Shown here: piece by piece, positions 38,801-48,941 of the stretch
Numbering within the stretch: position 1 is the stretch's first letter
Layout of the letters: every line of letters begins with the position of its first letter
Assembly (NCBI RefSeq): GCF_014843355.1
Contig: NZ_CP062137.1
Location: 1,798,001 to 1,862,000 of the forward strand
Reading direction: 5' to 3'
DNA length: 64,000 bases
Origin: Actinobacillus sp. GY-402
GTDB lineage: Bacteria > Pseudomonadota > Gammaproteobacteria > Enterobacterales > Pasteurellaceae
Translations under genes and position numbers: made by a program
The notes under the pieces: model-generated
What the model was told of the DNA's origin: nothing
The model's input: only the letters and a program-made list of their open reading frames with translations
Databases searched by the model: none

Positions 38801-39868
38801 ATGAAAGTGGCCATTAACACCTTAAATTTTCGTCGGGGCGGCGGGGTCGAACGCTATATTCTGGACTTAATCAACGGATTTCATCGGCAAAATCTGCGTC
38901 CGCGGGTTTATACCTGCAAAGCGGAGCCCGACCTGCCGGAAAATCAATGGATTGATCTGATTAAAGCCAATATTTCCCTTATCCCGCGAAAGCTGCGTCA
39001 TCGCTTTCTGTCGACGTTTGTACGCAAAAACCGGCTGGACGATGAAGTGATTTTTTCGTTGTTTTTTCTGTATTGCGATATTTTCGTGTGCGGCGGTAAT
39101 CATCAAGGCTATCTCAACGCCTTAAATAAGAAGCCGAATTGTTACGAAAGACTGATTAAAATTCCCCATGAATACAAGGTATTGGAGGAATGCCGGCTCG
39201 TCATCGCCCATTCGCAGCTGATGAAAGACGAACTCGTCAAATTTTACGGCGTGCCGCCGCAAAAAATTCAAGTGATTTATCCGCCGGCGGATACGCAAAA
39301 ATTTGTGCTCCCAAGCGCAGAACAACGTCAGGCGTTACGCCGTAAATTCGGTTTTGCCGATGACGAAATAATTTATCTGTTTCCTTCAACCGGGCACAAA
39401 CGTAAAGGTTTCGAACGGCTGAAACATTTCTTCAATGCCTCGGATTTGCCGATTACCTTAGTGGTGGCGGGCACGCCGGTAGAAAACGGCCGAAATGTGC
39501 GTTCGTTAGGTTTCAGAAAAGACATGCCCGAATTATATCAGGCGGCGGATTTCACCATCATGGCATCCGTTTACGAACCTTTCGGGTTGGTGGGGCTGGA
39601 ATCCGTGCTGTCGGGCACGCCGATCATTTTTGCGGAAAATATGGCTTGCCTTGAAGTGTTTCAAAACCGATTCGGTTTTACCTTTAATCGTGATGACCCG
39701 AATTCGCTGGAAAGTGCGGTCAGAAAATCCGTTGATTTAGTCAAATCCGGGCGGGCTCGAATCGAAGATCCGAAACATTGTTTAAACTACGATCCGGAAC
39801 TTTCAACCCACATCAGCCGCCTGCTGGAAATCGCAAAAACTGTGAAAAATTCGCCCGCACTTTACTAA
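38801..39868 (+). CDS. Glycosyltransferase, GT4 family
   Basis: 355 residues with a GT-B fold. The N-terminal acceptor half starts with the glycine loop NFRRGGGVERYI. The C-terminal donor half has the region FPSTGHKRKGFERL and the EX7E-type block SVYEPFGLVGLESVLSGTPII. It resembles LPS-core hexosyl- or heptosyltransferases of Pasteurellaceae, but sugar and linkage cannot be read from sequence. It begins 75 bases after rpmE and ends in its own terminator. Confidence 0.85.
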   Translation: MKVAINTLNFRRGGGVERYILDLINGFHRQNLRPRVYTCKAEPDLPENQWIDLIKANISLIPRKLRHRFLSTFVRKNRLDDEVIFSLFFLYCDIFVCGGNHQGYLNALNKKPNCYERLIKIPHEYKVLEECRLVIAHSQLMKDELVKFYGVPPQKIQVIYPPADTQKFVLPSAEQRQALRRKFGFADDEIIYLFPSTGHKRKGFERLKHFFNASDLPITLVVAGTPVENGRNVRSLGFRKDMPELYQAADFTIMASVYEPFGLVGLESVLSGTPIIFAENMACLEVFQNRFGFTFNRDDPNSLESAVRKSVDLVKSGRARIEDPKHCLNYDPELSTHISRLLEIAKTVKNSPALY

Positions 39869-39890
39869 AAACGATACCGCTATCGCCATA

Positions 39891-39918
39891 AAAAACGCCT
39901 GTGGAAACAGGCGTTTTT
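39891..39918. terminator. Bidirectional terminator between the GT4 gene and the M48 protease
   Basis: AAAAACGCCTGT, a GGAA loop and ACAGGCGTTTTT: perfect 12-bp arms with T runs on both strands, in a convergent gap. Confidence 0.9.
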
Positions 39919-39920
39919 GC

Positions 39921-40679
39921 TTATTTGCGAGGTTTGTAATATTTCATCGCCTCAGGCAATAAGCGTTGTAAGTTTTCCTGACGGGATTCGTCACTCGGGT
40001 GAGTGGAGAAAATTGTCGCCACGTTCGAACCACCGGCCGCCTGCATTTTTTTCCACAATCCTGGCGCCGCCTGCGGGTTGTAGCCCGATTTCGCCATTAA
40101 GATTAAACCGATTTCATCCGCTTCGCTTTCGTTGCTGCGGGAAAACGGTTTGTTTGTCATCAAATCAACGGTGCCGCTGGCCAAACCGCCGGTATCCGCA
40201 CCTAACGCCGCAGAAGCGCCGATTTCGGCAACCGCGCCCAGAATGCTGGTCGCCACGCCCATGTTGTGAGAAGCTTTACCGTGTTCTCTTAAAGAGTGCG
40301 CCATTTCATGTCCCATCACGACGGCGATTTCGTCATCCGTCAGTTTGAGGCGATCCACCAAACCGGTATAAAACATCATTTTGCCGCCCGGCATTGCCCA
40401 AGCGTTGAGTTCATTACTCTTCACCACCGTAATTTCCCAGTTGAAACGTTCGCCGGTATGATTTTCCGCCGTGGCATAAGGCACCATGCGATTGAAGACG
40501 TTTTTGATCCGAACCGAAGTGGCGGAAGTGTTATCCACTAAATGTTTCGCTTTCGCCTGGCGCACCACTTGCGCATATTGCGACGCCGATTGCCGATTGA
40601 TTTCCGCCGAAGATGCGCAGCCGGCAACCAATACGGCGACAAAAGAAAGTGCGGTCAGTTTTCGTAAAGATTTCATCAT
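39921..40679 (-). CDS. M48-family metalloprotease lipoprotein (LoiP/YcaL type)
   Basis: 252 residues. A lipoprotein signal ends in VAGC (Cys near 21). The zinc site is VVMGHEMAHSLREHG, the third ligand is in NESEADEIGLILMAKSGY, and there is a glycine-rich amphipathic segment between them. Relatives degrade misfolded outer-membrane proteins in the periplasm. It is a single gene ahead of ppa's end on the same strand. Confidence 0.9.
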   Translation of the reverse strand: MMKSLRKLTALSFVAVLVAGCASSAEINRQSASQYAQVVRQAKAKHLVDNTSATSVRIKNVFNRMVPYATAENHTGERFNWEITVVKSNELNAWAMPGGKMMFYTGLVDRLKLTDDEIAVVMGHEMAHSLREHGKASHNMGVATSILGAVAEIGASAALGADTGGLASGTVDLMTNKPFSRSNESEADEIGLILMAKSGYNPQAAPGLWKKMQAAGGSNVATIFSTHPSDESRQENLQRLLPEAMKYYKPRK

Positions 40680-40740
40680 GTTAAAAACCCCAAATCAAAA
40701 AAATACCGTCCTTCAGACAAGGACGGCAGCCAAAAAACGC

Positions 40741-41268
40741 TTATTTTTTCGCACGTTCGAACGAATCCAGAATTTCTTTACGGGCGGATTCAACGCCTTC
40801 CCAACCTTCAACTTTTACCCATTTGCCCGCTTCCAACGCTTTATAGCTTTCGAAGAAGTGTTGGATTTGCGCTTTTAACAAGGCGGGTAAATCGTTCACA
40901 TCTTTAATATGATCGTATTCTTTGGTTAATTTACTGTGCGGAACCGCCACCACTTTTGCGTCGCCGCCCGCTTCGTCGGTCATTTTTAACACGCCCACCG
41001 GACGGCAGCGAATAACGGAGCCCGGTTGCAACGGATACGGCGTCGGCACCAACACGTCTACCGGGTCGCCGTCTGACGACAAAGTATGATTGACATAACC
41101 GTAATTCGCCGGATAAAACATCGCCGTTGCCATGAAACGGTCAACAAATAAAGTGCCGGTTTCTTTATCGACTTCGTATTTGATCGGATCCGAGTTTGCC
41201 GGAATTTCGATAACCACGTAAATATCATCTGGTAATTCTTTACCTGCCGGAACGATTTCTAAACCCAT
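40741..41268 (-). CDS. ppa: Inorganic pyrophosphatase
   Basis: Family I soluble pyrophosphatase, 175 residues, starting [32 protein letters not shown] in the family pattern (only the first part quoted matters: [14 protein letters not shown]). It holds the metal-binding DGDPVDVLV signature and [10 protein letters not shown]. Divergent from the double glycosyltransferase. Confidence 0.97.
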   Translation of the reverse strand: MGLEIVPAGKELPDDIYVVIEIPANSDPIKYEVDKETGTLFVDRFMATAMFYPANYGYVNHTLSSDGDPVDVLVPTPYPLQPGSVIRCRPVGVLKMTDEAGGDAKVVAVPHSKLTKEYDHIKDVNDLPALLKAQIQHFFESYKALEAGKWVKVEGWEGVESARKEILDSFERAKK

Positions 41269-41409
41269 TTTGGCCTTCCTTATATTAAATTGAGTGAATA
41301 AACGGCTTGATTATAGCGGGAATTTTGCCGTTTTGCTAGGCAACCTTTGAGGATATGGCTATAATCTGAAAAGTTTACCGATTTTGACCGCACTTTAAAG
41401 AGAATTGTT

Positions 41410-42972
41410 ATGAATAAAATCCCTGTTTCCGTTACGATGCTGGTAAAAAATGCCGAAAAATATCTGCAAACGGTGTTAACTGCGCTGGAGGATTTTGACG
41501 AAATTATCCTGTTGGATAACGGTTCGACGGATAGCACTTTGGCGATTGCGGAAGCGTTTGAAAATGTGAAGATTCACTTTCACGAATTTAACGGTTTCGG
41601 ACCGATGAAAAATCTGGCCGCGAGTTTTGCCCGTCACGATTGGATCATCAATATCGACAGCGATGAAGTGTTCCCCGCGGAACTGGTGGATGAAATTCGC
41701 CGCCTAGATTTTAACGATATCAATAAAGTGTATGCCATCCTGCGCATTAATCATTATCGCGGTAAACCGATTAAAACCTGCGGCTGGTATCCTGATTACG
41801 TGAAGCGGTTATATAATCGTACGCGAGTGAATTTTAACCATAAAAAAGTGCATGAAAGTTTGGATATTCCGAAAGAAGTGAAGACGGTGAAGTTAAAAAA
41901 TAGCTTTAATCATTATTCCTTCGACAATGCGGCCGGTTTAATCAACAAAATGCAACAATATACCGATTTATTTGCCGAACAACAAAAATTCCGCAAACGG
42001 GCTTCCGTGCTGTCGGCGATTTCTCACGGATTTTCCGCCTTCTGCAAAAATTATTTCTTAAAACGCGGATTTCTGTCGGGCGCAGACGGCTTCGTCATTT
42101 CATTTGCCAATGCCTGCGGCGCTTACTATAAATATGTCAAACTGGCTGAGGCGAACCAAACACTGACGACATCGTTAATCATTACCACCTACAACCGCCC
42201 GGACGCCTTACAATTGGTGTTAAATTCCGTATTGGCTCAACGCGTATTGCCGGATGAAGTCATTGTGGCGGACGACGGCTCCTCGGCGGAAACCCAAACG
42301 GTTATCGCCCGTTTTGCCAAAACCAGTCCGGTTCCCGTAAAACATGCCTGGCAGCCCGATGAAGGCTTTCGTCTGGCGGAATCCCGCAACCGCGCGCTAG
42401 CGACGGCAAGCTGCGATTACATTGTGATTATCGACGGCGATATGGTCATGCATCCCGAATTTATTGCCGATCATAAAGCCGCGGCGAAAAAAGGTTTGTA
42501 TGTGCAAGGCGGACGCATTGTGCTGCCGGAAGAAAAAACGCAGGAATTATTGACCGCACTTGATCAATATCGCCCGTTAAAATGGTATGAAAAAGGGCTG
42601 GAAAAACGCTTCGAAAAACGATTTTCCGCCGTTCATTTTCCGTTATTGGCAAAAGCGTTATTGCAAAAAGAAAAGAAACATTATTACAAAAACATCCGCG
42701 GTTGCAATATGGGCTTTTTCCGCGAAGACGCCTTGGCGATTAACGGGTTTAATAACGATTTCGTCGGCTGGGGACGGGAAGACAGCGAATTCGTAGCGCG
42801 TTTTTTCAATAACGGCGGAAAAATCGCCTCTCTCAAATTTGCCGCTATCGCCTATCATTTATGGCACCACGAAGCCCCGCGCGCCGCGCTGCCGGAAAAT
42901 GATCGTTTATTGGAAAACGCCATGAAAAACGGCCTGATTCGCGCAGAAAACGGGATAGCTCAGCTCCGTTAA
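41410..42972 (+). CDS. Fused double GT2 glycosyltransferase
   Basis: 520 residues made of two GT-A domains. The first (1-250) resembles the WaaE/LgtF/KdtX group: SVTMLVKNAEKYL, ILLDNGSTDST, metal motif DSDEVFP, and GWYPDYVKRLYNR. The second (255-520) is a separate GT2: SLIITTYNRPDAL, VADDGSSAET, DGDMVMHP, and the C-terminal NMGFFREDALAINGF with GWGREDSEFVARF, as in bifunctional polymerase domains. Each domain has its own catalytic Asp motifs, so the protein probably adds two sugars in LPS core synthesis. ATG 41410 follows AAAGAGAA. Confidence 0.83.
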   Translation: MNKIPVSVTMLVKNAEKYLQTVLTALEDFDEIILLDNGSTDSTLAIAEAFENVKIHFHEFNGFGPMKNLAASFARHDWIINIDSDEVFPAELVDEIRRLDFNDINKVYAILRINHYRGKPIKTCGWYPDYVKRLYNRTRVNFNHKKVHESLDIPKEVKTVKLKNSFNHYSFDNAAGLINKMQQYTDLFAEQQKFRKRASVLSAISHGFSAFCKNYFLKRGFLSGADGFVISFANACGAYYKYVKLAEANQTLTTSLIITTYNRPDALQLVLNSVLAQRVLPDEVIVADDGSSAETQTVIARFAKTSPVPVKHAWQPDEGFRLAESRNRALATASCDYIVIIDGDMVMHPEFIADHKAAAKKGLYVQGGRIVLPEEKTQELLTALDQYRPLKWYEKGLEKRFEKRFSAVHFPLLAKALLQKEKKHYYKNIRGCNMGFFREDALAINGFNNDFVGWGREDSEFVARFFNNGGKIASLKFAAIAYHLWHHEAPRAALPENDRLLENAMKNGLIRAENGIAQLR

Positions 42973-43023
42973 AAAACGTGCCGAAATTTGACCGCACTTT
43001 TCGTATTTGAACGCAGGTAAATC

Positions 43024-43051
43024 TTGCTTTTTAGGCTCAGGAATGTATAAT
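43024..43051 (+). promoter_or_regulatory. Promoter of the rpsP operon
   Basis: TTGCTT, a 16-base spacer and a perfect TATAAT. The -10 lies inside the hairpin at 43033-43061, so terminator and promoter overlap. Confidence 0.6.
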
Positions 43052-43064
43052 TCTTGGGCTTTTT
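43033..43064 (+). terminator. Hairpin with T run overlapping the rpsP promoter
   Basis: AGGCTCAGGAAT pairs with ATTCTTGGGCTT over 12 positions (several G-T wobbles) and is followed by TTTT. It probably ends the upstream glycosyltransferase transcript. Confidence 0.5.
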
Positions 43065-43095
43065 GTCTACATACACAGAGAAAAAAGTAAGCATT

Positions 43096-43124
43096 CCTGC
43101 TCCTTCGATGCAGGTTTTCTTTTA
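43096..43124 (+). promoter_or_regulatory. Leader hairpin (possible attenuator) before rpsP
   Basis: CCTGC, a 9-base loop, GCAGG and TTTTCTTTT, 25 bases before the rpsP start and inside the predicted leader. It looks like a weak attenuator. Confidence 0.45.
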
Positions 43125-43148
43125 TTATTAAATACTTAGAGGAAGGTT

Positions 43149-43397
43149 ATGGTAACCATTCGTTTATCTCGTGGCGGAGCTAAAAAACGCCCATTTTATC
43201 AAATCGTTGTCGCTGACAGCCGCGCACCGCGTGACGGCCGTTTTATCGAGCGCGTCGGTTTCTTCAACCCGTTGGCAACCGGTAAAGCCGAACGTTTACG
43301 TTTAGACTTAGACCGCGTTAACGCTTGGGTTGAAAAAGGTGCATCTTTATCTGATCGCGTTTCCGCATTGGTTAAAGAAGTACAAAAAGCGGCTTAA
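43149..43397 (+). CDS. rpsP: 30S ribosomal protein S16
   Basis: 82 residues from [20 protein letters not shown], the family signature, to a Lys/Ala tail. AGAGGAAGG precedes the ATG. First gene of the classic rpsP-rimM-trmD-rplS operon. Confidence 0.98.
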   Translation: MVTIRLSRGGAKKRPFYQIVVADSRAPRDGRFIERVGFFNPLATGKAERLRLDLDRVNAWVEKGASLSDRVSALVKEVQKAA

Positions 43398-43428
43398 TTC
43401 ATTGATTTGAATTGATTAGGTGGTATAA

Positions 43429-43956
43429 ATGGAACAACAACGTATTGAAGTAGTTGGCAAACTCGGCTCAACTTACGGTATTCGTGGTTGGTTACGCATT
43501 TATTCATCAACAGAATACGCAGAAAGCATTTTTGATTATCAGCCTTGGTTTTTAAAAATCAAAGGGCAATGGCAACCTACCGAGCTGGAAAGCTGGAAAC
43601 ATCATAATCACGAATTGATCGTCAAATTAAAAGGCGTGAATGATCGCGACGCCGCGCAAACGTTGACCAATGTCGAGATCGGCGTGGATTTATCCGCGTT
43701 CCCGCAACTTGAAGAAGGCGACTATTACTGGCACGATTTAATCGGTTGCCGGGTGGTGAACCTGCAAGGTTATACGATGGGAACGGTTTCCGAAATGATG
43801 GAAACGGGTTCGAATGATGTGTTGGTTGTTCGTGCGAATGTCAAAGATGCCTTCGGCAAACAGGAACGCTTAATTCCGTTCTTGTATGAACAAGTAGTTA
43901 AAAGAGTCGATCTCGCCACAAAGACGATTGAAGTGGATTGGGACGCTGGTTTCTAA
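43429..43956 (+). CDS. rimM: 16S rRNA processing protein RimM
   Basis: 175 residues. The N-terminal beta-barrel has [19 protein letters not shown]; the C-terminal PRC-barrel has [13 protein letters not shown] and [14 protein letters not shown]. Helps mature the 30S head with S19. It lies 31 bases after rpsP. Confidence 0.97.
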   Translation: MEQQRIEVVGKLGSTYGIRGWLRIYSSTEYAESIFDYQPWFLKIKGQWQPTELESWKHHNHELIVKLKGVNDRDAAQTLTNVEIGVDLSAFPQLEEGDYYWHDLIGCRVVNLQGYTMGTVSEMMETGSNDVLVVRANVKDAFGKQERLIPFLYEQVVKRVDLATKTIEVDWDAGF

Positions 43957-44003
43957 TCTCAGGTATGCTGTAGAGCTTTAAGTTGTAACACGAAGGATAA
44001 ATT

Positions 44004-44741
44004 ATGTTTGTAGGGATCGTCACCCTGTTTCCTGAAATGTTTAAAGCGATTACAGAATTTGGGGTGACAGGCAGAGCCGTAAAACAAAACCTGCTGCAAG
44101 TGCGGTGCTATAATCCTCGGGATTTTACCCACGATAAGCACAAAACCGTTGACGACCGTCCTTATGGCGGCGGTCCGGGCATGCTGATGATGGTGCAACC
44201 GCTACGCGATGCAATCCGTGCGGCAAAAGCGCAGGCAGGTGAAGGCGCAAAGGTCATTTACCTTTCGCCGCAGGGACGTAAACTCGAACAATCCGGCGTA
44301 ACGGAATTAGCCAAACACGAGAAATTAATCTTGGTTTGCGGTCGTTACGAAGGCATTGACGAGCGATTGATTCAAACCGAAATTGATGAAGAATGGTCAA
44401 TCGGAGATTACGTGCTGACCGGCGGGGAACTTCCTGCAATGACATTAATTGATGCCGTTGCAAGATTTATTCCCGGTGTATTAGGCAAACAAGCCTCGGC
44501 GGATGAGGATTCGTTCGCTGCAGGATTACTGGATTGCCCGCATTACACCCGACCGGAACAATTAGACGGCTTAACCGTGCCGCCCGTGCTGATGTCGGGC
44601 AATCACGAACAAATTCGTCAATGGCGGTTAAAACAATCGCTAAAACGAACGTGGTTACGACGCCCTGAGCTACTGGAAAAACTAGCTCTGACTGACGAAC
44701 AAAAAAACATGCTGCGTCAGATAAAATCTGAAACGGCTTAA
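44004..44741 (+). CDS. trmD: tRNA (guanine-N1-)-methyltransferase
   Basis: Makes m1G37 in tRNAs. The 245 residues have the SPOUT trefoil-knot signatures [27 protein letters not shown] and [15 protein letters not shown]. An uptake signal is within the coding region at 44099. Third in the operon. Confidence 0.98.
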   Translation: MFVGIVTLFPEMFKAITEFGVTGRAVKQNLLQVRCYNPRDFTHDKHKTVDDRPYGGGPGMLMMVQPLRDAIRAAKAQAGEGAKVIYLSPQGRKLEQSGVTELAKHEKLILVCGRYEGIDERLIQTEIDEEWSIGDYVLTGGELPAMTLIDAVARFIPGVLGKQASADEDSFAAGLLDCPHYTRPEQLDGLTVPPVLMSGNHEQIRQWRLKQSLKRTWLRRPELLEKLALTDEQKNMLRQIKSETA

Positions 44742-44775
44742 TCAGTTAACACTAGTTAAAATAAGGTTAAAAAAA

Positions 44776-45126
44776 ATGAGCAACATCATTAAACAACTTG
44801 AAGAAGAACAATTAAAACAAAACGTACCGAGCTTCCGTCCGGGTGACACATTGGAAGTGAAAGTATGGGTAGTTGAAGGCGCTAAAAAACGTTTGCAGGC
44901 ATTCGAAGGCGTGGTTATTGCAATTCGTAACCGCGGCTTGCACAGCGCATTCACTTTACGTAAAGTATCAAACGGTACCGGTGTTGAGCGTGTTTTCCAA
45001 ACTCACTCACCGGCAATCGACAGCATCACCGTGAAACGTAAAGGTGCGGTGCGTAAAGCGAAACTTTACTACTTGCGTGAACGTTCAGGTAAATCCGCAC
45101 GTATTAAAGAACGTCTTGGTGCGTAA
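44776..45126 (+). CDS. rplS: 50S ribosomal protein L19
   Basis: 116 residues, beginning [20 protein letters not shown] and with the conserved [16 protein letters not shown] and [11 protein letters not shown] blocks. Last gene of the operon, before the terminator at 45150. Confidence 0.98.
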   Translation: MSNIIKQLEEEQLKQNVPSFRPGDTLEVKVWVVEGAKKRLQAFEGVVIAIRNRGLHSAFTLRKVSNGTGVERVFQTHSPAIDSITVKRKGAVRKAKLYYLRERSGKSARIKERLGA

Positions 45127-45149
45127 TCCGCGGGATTATTATCAAACGG

Positions 45150-45177
45150 AAAAGGCTTGGAGAAATCCAAGCCTTTT
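45150..45177 (+). terminator. Terminator of rpsP-rimM-trmD-rplS
   Basis: AAAAGGCTTGGA, a GAAA loop, TCCAAGCCTTTT and further T's; perfect 12-bp arms. Confidence 0.92.
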
Positions 45178-45266
45178 TGTTTACGCTAAAAACATTTTTC
45201 AACAAATCTTACGGACAATAAAAAAATGCGCTCAAAATCGACCGCACTTTTCGCTTTTCAAATTCG

Positions 45267-45767
45267 TTATTCCGCATTTAATTCGTCTAAATCCAACGGT
45301 TCCTGAGAAAGAATGATCCCCGTTAAATCCGCATAAATATAATCTTCCGGAAAGAACGTGACGCCACCGAAGTTGACCGGAATATCGCTCTCGCCATGAG
45401 AGGATTCGTCCGCGCCCACCGGAATCGGTGCTAAAGCGTGAATGCCGATTTCAATATTTTCCAACTCGGCAAGCTGGCGAATTGCGCCGTAAACAATAAT
45501 GCCTTCCCAATGATTATCGGCGGCAAGTTGAGCAAGTTCCGCGTCAATCAGGGCGCGTCGAACCGCGCCGCCGCCGTCGATAACCAGTACGCGCCCCTCT
45601 CCGTTTTCTTCCAGAATTTCTTCAATCAAGCCGTTATTTTCAAAACATTTTACCGTGGTGACTTTGCCGTGAAACGCCTGAACGCCGCCAAAGCTTGAAA
45701 AAATAGGATCCACCACATCCACTTGATCGAGGTAAATATCGCAAAGTTCTGAAGTATCAATTCGCAT
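45267..45767 (-). CDS. rraA: Regulator of RNase E activity A
   Basis: 166 residues from ATG 45767 ([13 protein letters not shown]); the frame opens further upstream at 45794 without support. It contains [29 protein letters not shown] and the C-terminal acidic tail of RraA, which binds and inhibits RNase E. It follows menA after 46 bases, the same order as in E. coli. The MenG-like name used in older annotations is misleading. Confidence 0.94.
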   Translation of the reverse strand: MRIDTSELCDIYLDQVDVVDPIFSSFGGVQAFHGKVTTVKCFENNGLIEEILEENGEGRVLVIDGGGAVRRALIDAELAQLAADNHWEGIIVYGAIRQLAELENIEIGIHALAPIPVGADESSHGESDIPVNFGGVTFFPEDYIYADLTGIILSQEPLDLDELNAE

Positions 45768-45813
45768 ACAATTTCCTTTCATTCGAAATGACAATAGGGC
45801 TAGTATATGCCCG

Positions 45814-46719
45814 TTACGGTAAAATTAGCAAGCCTAAACTGAAAAGCGCCGTGCTGATCAGTGCCAACATCGACATTTTTGCCAGCATAGGACGTAACGC
45901 GGCCGGCTCTTTATGCGTCACGACAAATCGCCCATGTTTTGCCAATAATAAGGCGATAAGCACGATAACCCACAGCAAAACGGGTTTGTGTTTTAGCGCA
46001 AAAAATGCGTAACAAAGCACGGCGCCAAGCAATAACAGACAATGATAAATCCGTCCTTTTTCCGGGCCGATTCGCACGATTAAGGTATTTTTCCCCGCTT
46101 TTTTGTCTTGTTCGATGTCCCGCAAATTATTGATGTTCAACACCGCCGTGGATAATAAACCGCAAGCGGCGGCGGGCAGAAAAATATCGCCGCGCAATTC
46201 GTGAGTCTGCAAATAATAGGTTCCGCAAACCGACAATAAACCAAAGAATAAAAAAACCGAAATATCGCCCAATCCTAAATACCCGTAAGGCTTTTTGCCG
46301 ACGGTATAGGTAATCGCCGCTAAAACGGCAAGCAATCCCAGCGCGCCGAACACAATGAGATCACGGAGACTTTCGTATGCCATCGCAATCAGCGAAACGC
46401 CGGAAAGTAAACTCGCCGCAATCGCGATAATCAGTCCCCTGCGCAACTGTTCCGCCGTCATCTGCCCCTGCTGAATGCCGCGTAAAGGACCGATACGTTC
46501 CGCCGTATCCGAACCTTTCCGGTAATCGCCGTAATCATTGGCAAAATTAGACACAATCTGAAGCAGCGTTGCCGTTAACAAACACAATAAGGTCACCGGC
46601 CAGCTGAAACTGCCGCGCCATTGCGCAAGCGCGGCGCCGGTTAAAATAATCGCCAGCGCAAGAGGAAGCGTTTTCGGCCGAGCAGTGTCAAGCCACACTT
46701 TAAATGATGTTTTAGCCAT
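45814..46719 (-). CDS. menA: 1,4-dihydroxy-2-naphthoate polyprenyltransferase
   Basis: Attaches the prenyl tail in menaquinone synthesis. About 301 residues from ATG 46719 (MAKTSFKVW), eight to nine membrane helices, with the two Asp-rich UbiA motifs: [11 protein letters not shown] and [13 protein letters not shown]. Menaquinone use fits an organism with fumarate respiration. Divergent from trmO across an uptake signal. Confidence 0.95.
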   Translation of the reverse strand: MAKTSFKVWLDTARPKTLPLALAIILTGAALAQWRGSFSWPVTLLCLLTATLLQIVSNFANDYGDYRKGSDTAERIGPLRGIQQGQMTAEQLRRGLIIAIAASLLSGVSLIAMAYESLRDLIVFGALGLLAVLAAITYTVGKKPYGYLGLGDISVFLFFGLLSVCGTYYLQTHELRGDIFLPAAACGLLSTAVLNINNLRDIEQDKKAGKNTLIVRIGPEKGRIYHCLLLLGAVLCYAFFALKHKPVLLWVIVLIALLLAKHGRFVVTHKEPAALRPMLAKMSMLALISTALFSLGLLILP

Positions 46720-46796
46720 AAAAATCTGCAAAATTTTGACCGCACTTTTGCGGTTTCAGGTATGATACGGAACACGAAGTTTACCATAGATTAGCA

Positions 46797-47504
46797 ATGA
46801 TGTCTGACTTAACCTTAACGCCGGTTGCGATAATTCGCACGCCTTACAAAGAGAAATTTTCCGTTCCACGCCAGCCCGATTTGGTGCAAGACGGAACCGG
46901 CGTCATCGAATTACTGCCGCCCTATAATATTCCCGAAACCGTGCGCGGATTAGAACAGTTTTCGCATTTATGGCTGATTTTCCAATTTGATCGCATTGAA
47001 ACCGGCAAATGGCATCCGACAGTGAGACCGCCCAGATTAGGCGGAAATCGGCGAATGGGCGTTTTTGCCACGCGTTCGACTCATCGTCCCAATCCGATAG
47101 GCTTATCCAAAGTAGAATTGAAAAAGATAGAATGCCAAAACGGCGACGTGAAATTATATGTCGGCGCGGTGGACTTAGTGGACGGCACACCGATCTTTGA
47201 TATTAAACCCTATATCGCTTACGCCGATCAGGCGCCCGACGCCGTTTCGGGTTTTGCTCAACATAAACCCGAAACACGTTTAACGGTTACCTTTACGCAA
47301 GAAGTGCAACCTATTCTGGCGCAAATCGAGCAAAAATATCCGTTCATCAAACGTTTTATCACCGAGGTTCTGCAACAGGATCCACGCCCGGCCTATCATC
47401 AGGAAAAACATCCGGCCAGAATCTACGGAATTACCTTGTATGACTACAACATCCGTTTCCAATTTGACGGGAATATTGTGAAGGTCATCGACATTTTTCG
47501 TTAA
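46797..47504 (+). CDS. trmO: tRNA (t6A37 N6)-methyltransferase TrmO (YaeB/TsaA family)
   Basis: Methylates t6A37 of tRNA-Thr to m6t6A using S-adenosylmethionine. The 235 residues contain [26 protein letters not shown] and the signature [16 protein letters not shown], plus the C-terminal domain ending in [17 protein letters not shown] 46797 or the adjacent 46800 may start it. Confidence 0.93.
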   Translation: MMSDLTLTPVAIIRTPYKEKFSVPRQPDLVQDGTGVIELLPPYNIPETVRGLEQFSHLWLIFQFDRIETGKWHPTVRPPRLGGNRRMGVFATRSTHRPNPIGLSKVELKKIECQNGDVKLYVGAVDLVDGTPIFDIKPYIAYADQAPDAVSGFAQHKPETRLTVTFTQEVQPILAQIEQKYPFIKRFITEVLQQDPRPAYHQEKHPARIYGITLYDYNIRFQFDGNIVKVIDIFR

Positions 47505-47549
47505 CCGCTGCGTTAAAGTGCGGGCAAAAAATGACACGTTTTTTCCCGC

Positions 47550-48266
47550 TTAAATCACCCGGCGCGTCACCAACGCCGCCAGCACCAACGGAATAAACAC
47601 CGCAATAACGTCCGTCACCAGCATCGCCGTTACGCCCCAATTCAGCAATACGGAATACGAAGCGTACAGGCAGAGTTGTCCGATCACGCCGGCAAAAATC
47701 GTACAAATCATCGCGTTACAATTCATAATGCCGTTTTGTACGCCGATAAACATCACCCACAGCGCAAGCGGAATAAACAGCAACGAGCCCGTAATCAATC
47801 CCGGATGATGCAAAAACGGCTGATTATCCACCAGACTAAAAATCAAATGAATTAAGCCGTCGGCAAAAATCAATCCGTACAAACTCAATCCCACCAGCGG
47901 ATTTCGTTTGCACAATATCGCCGCCATCGGCGCCGCCACCCAGGCCAATAAGACGTTCACCAAAGGAAAATGAACAATGGGAATCGGGCAATGTTCATAA
48001 GGAGCAAACCCGTGGACGCGGCAGACTTCGCGTATCATGGCGTAACTGTCCGTCGTCACATTATAAGACGCCGCATATTCCTCGAATTGATGAAACATGC
48101 AAAGCGGCACCACCAGCCACGCCAACCAGACCGGATCCGCCCAGCGATGACCGTTTTCATCGCGACGGAAAATATCCGTGGTAATCATCAACACCGACAA
48201 TACCGCCGCCACGGCAAGCCCCATCCAGGGCCAGGCAAAATTAAATTTCACGAATAAATTGTCCAT
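47550..48266 (-). CDS. HXXEE-domain membrane protein
   Basis: 238 residues from ATG 48266, which follows GGGAGG by six bases; the frame opens far upstream at 48413 without support. Six or so membrane helices. The motif FHQFEEYAAS is the HXXEE signature. A conserved Tyr/His pattern (PFLHHPGLITGSLLF) follows. The family has no known reaction, though the His-Glu-Glu set in a membrane suggests metal binding. Confidence 0.75.
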   Translation of the reverse strand: MDNLFVKFNFAWPWMGLAVAAVLSVLMITTDIFRRDENGHRWADPVWLAWLVVPLCMFHQFEEYAASYNVTTDSYAMIREVCRVHGFAPYEHCPIPIVHFPLVNVLLAWVAAPMAAILCKRNPLVGLSLYGLIFADGLIHLIFSLVDNQPFLHHPGLITGSLLFIPLALWVMFIGVQNGIMNCNAMICTIFAGVIGQLCLYASYSVLLNWGVTAMLVTDVIAVFIPLVLAALVTRRVI

Positions 48267-48514
48267 CGCAACCTCCCTATTAACCTGCCGGGCGACACCC
48301 GCCTTCTGACTTTGAGTATACTCTTTTTTTCCCGGTCCGGTGGCAAAGGAAATGCGATTTTGTCGAAATAAGCTTATCGGCCTCCGTTCTCCGTCCGCAG
48401 TCATGGCTTGCAATCGTTTCGAATTCGTTTAATCAGCATAAAACCGGCTGACGGAATACCTCAATCAATGAACGCACATTGCCTTGAACGAGCGCGTATT
48501 CCGACAAATCGGCG

Positions 48515-48859
48515 CTAAGATTTTTCGCCCGTCAAAATCTCGCTAATCAATGCGCCGGATCGCGTCAACACTTCAATCTGTCGTTCGATATCTTTTTGTT
48601 TATCCAACAGTTTGCTACGTAATGCGGCACAGAAACGTTGCGGTTCGTCATGCAAACAATCGCGCAGCAACGCGATATCTTTCAACGGCAATCCCGCATG
48701 ATTTAATAACATGACTTTTTTTACATAATCCGCATCTTTCGGCGAATATTGACGGTAGCCGTTCTGCGTTCTCGCCGGGACGAGTAAATTCAATTCTTCA
48801 TAAAAACGCAACATGCGCACGCTGGTATGACAGGCTTTTGCCAATTCTCCAATTTTCAT
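48515..48859 (-). CDS. MerR-family transcriptional regulator
   Basis: 114 residues from ATG 48859, preceded by AAGGAA. The winged helix MKIGELAKACHTSVRMLRFYEELNLL and YRQYSPKDADYVKKV is typical of MerR; the dimer helix follows. No Cys cluster for metals is visible, so it likely senses an organic or redox signal (cadR- or soxR-type metal/iron ligands are absent). It is divergent from the hydrolase gene, whose promoter has a 19-base spacer. Confidence 0.9.
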   Translation of the reverse strand: MKIGELAKACHTSVRMLRFYEELNLLVPARTQNGYRQYSPKDADYVKKVMLLNHAGLPLKDIALLRDCLHDEPQRFCAALRSKLLDKQKDIERQIEVLTRSGALISEILTGEKS

Positions 48860-48871
48860 GATGTTTCCTTC

Positions 48872-48902
48872 TTGACCCTCACACAATGTCATACTTTATA
48901 TT
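48872..48902 (+). promoter_or_regulatory. MerR-type promoter of the hydrolase/EthD pair
   Basis: TTGACC and TATATT are separated by 19 bases, the stretched spacing that MerR-family activators untwist. TGAC/GTCA arms lie within the spacer region. It sits between the regulator and the hydrolase gene. Confidence 0.6.
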
Positions 48903-48941
48903 ATAGCTCACTGGCATCTCAACCGATCAATAAGGAGAATA

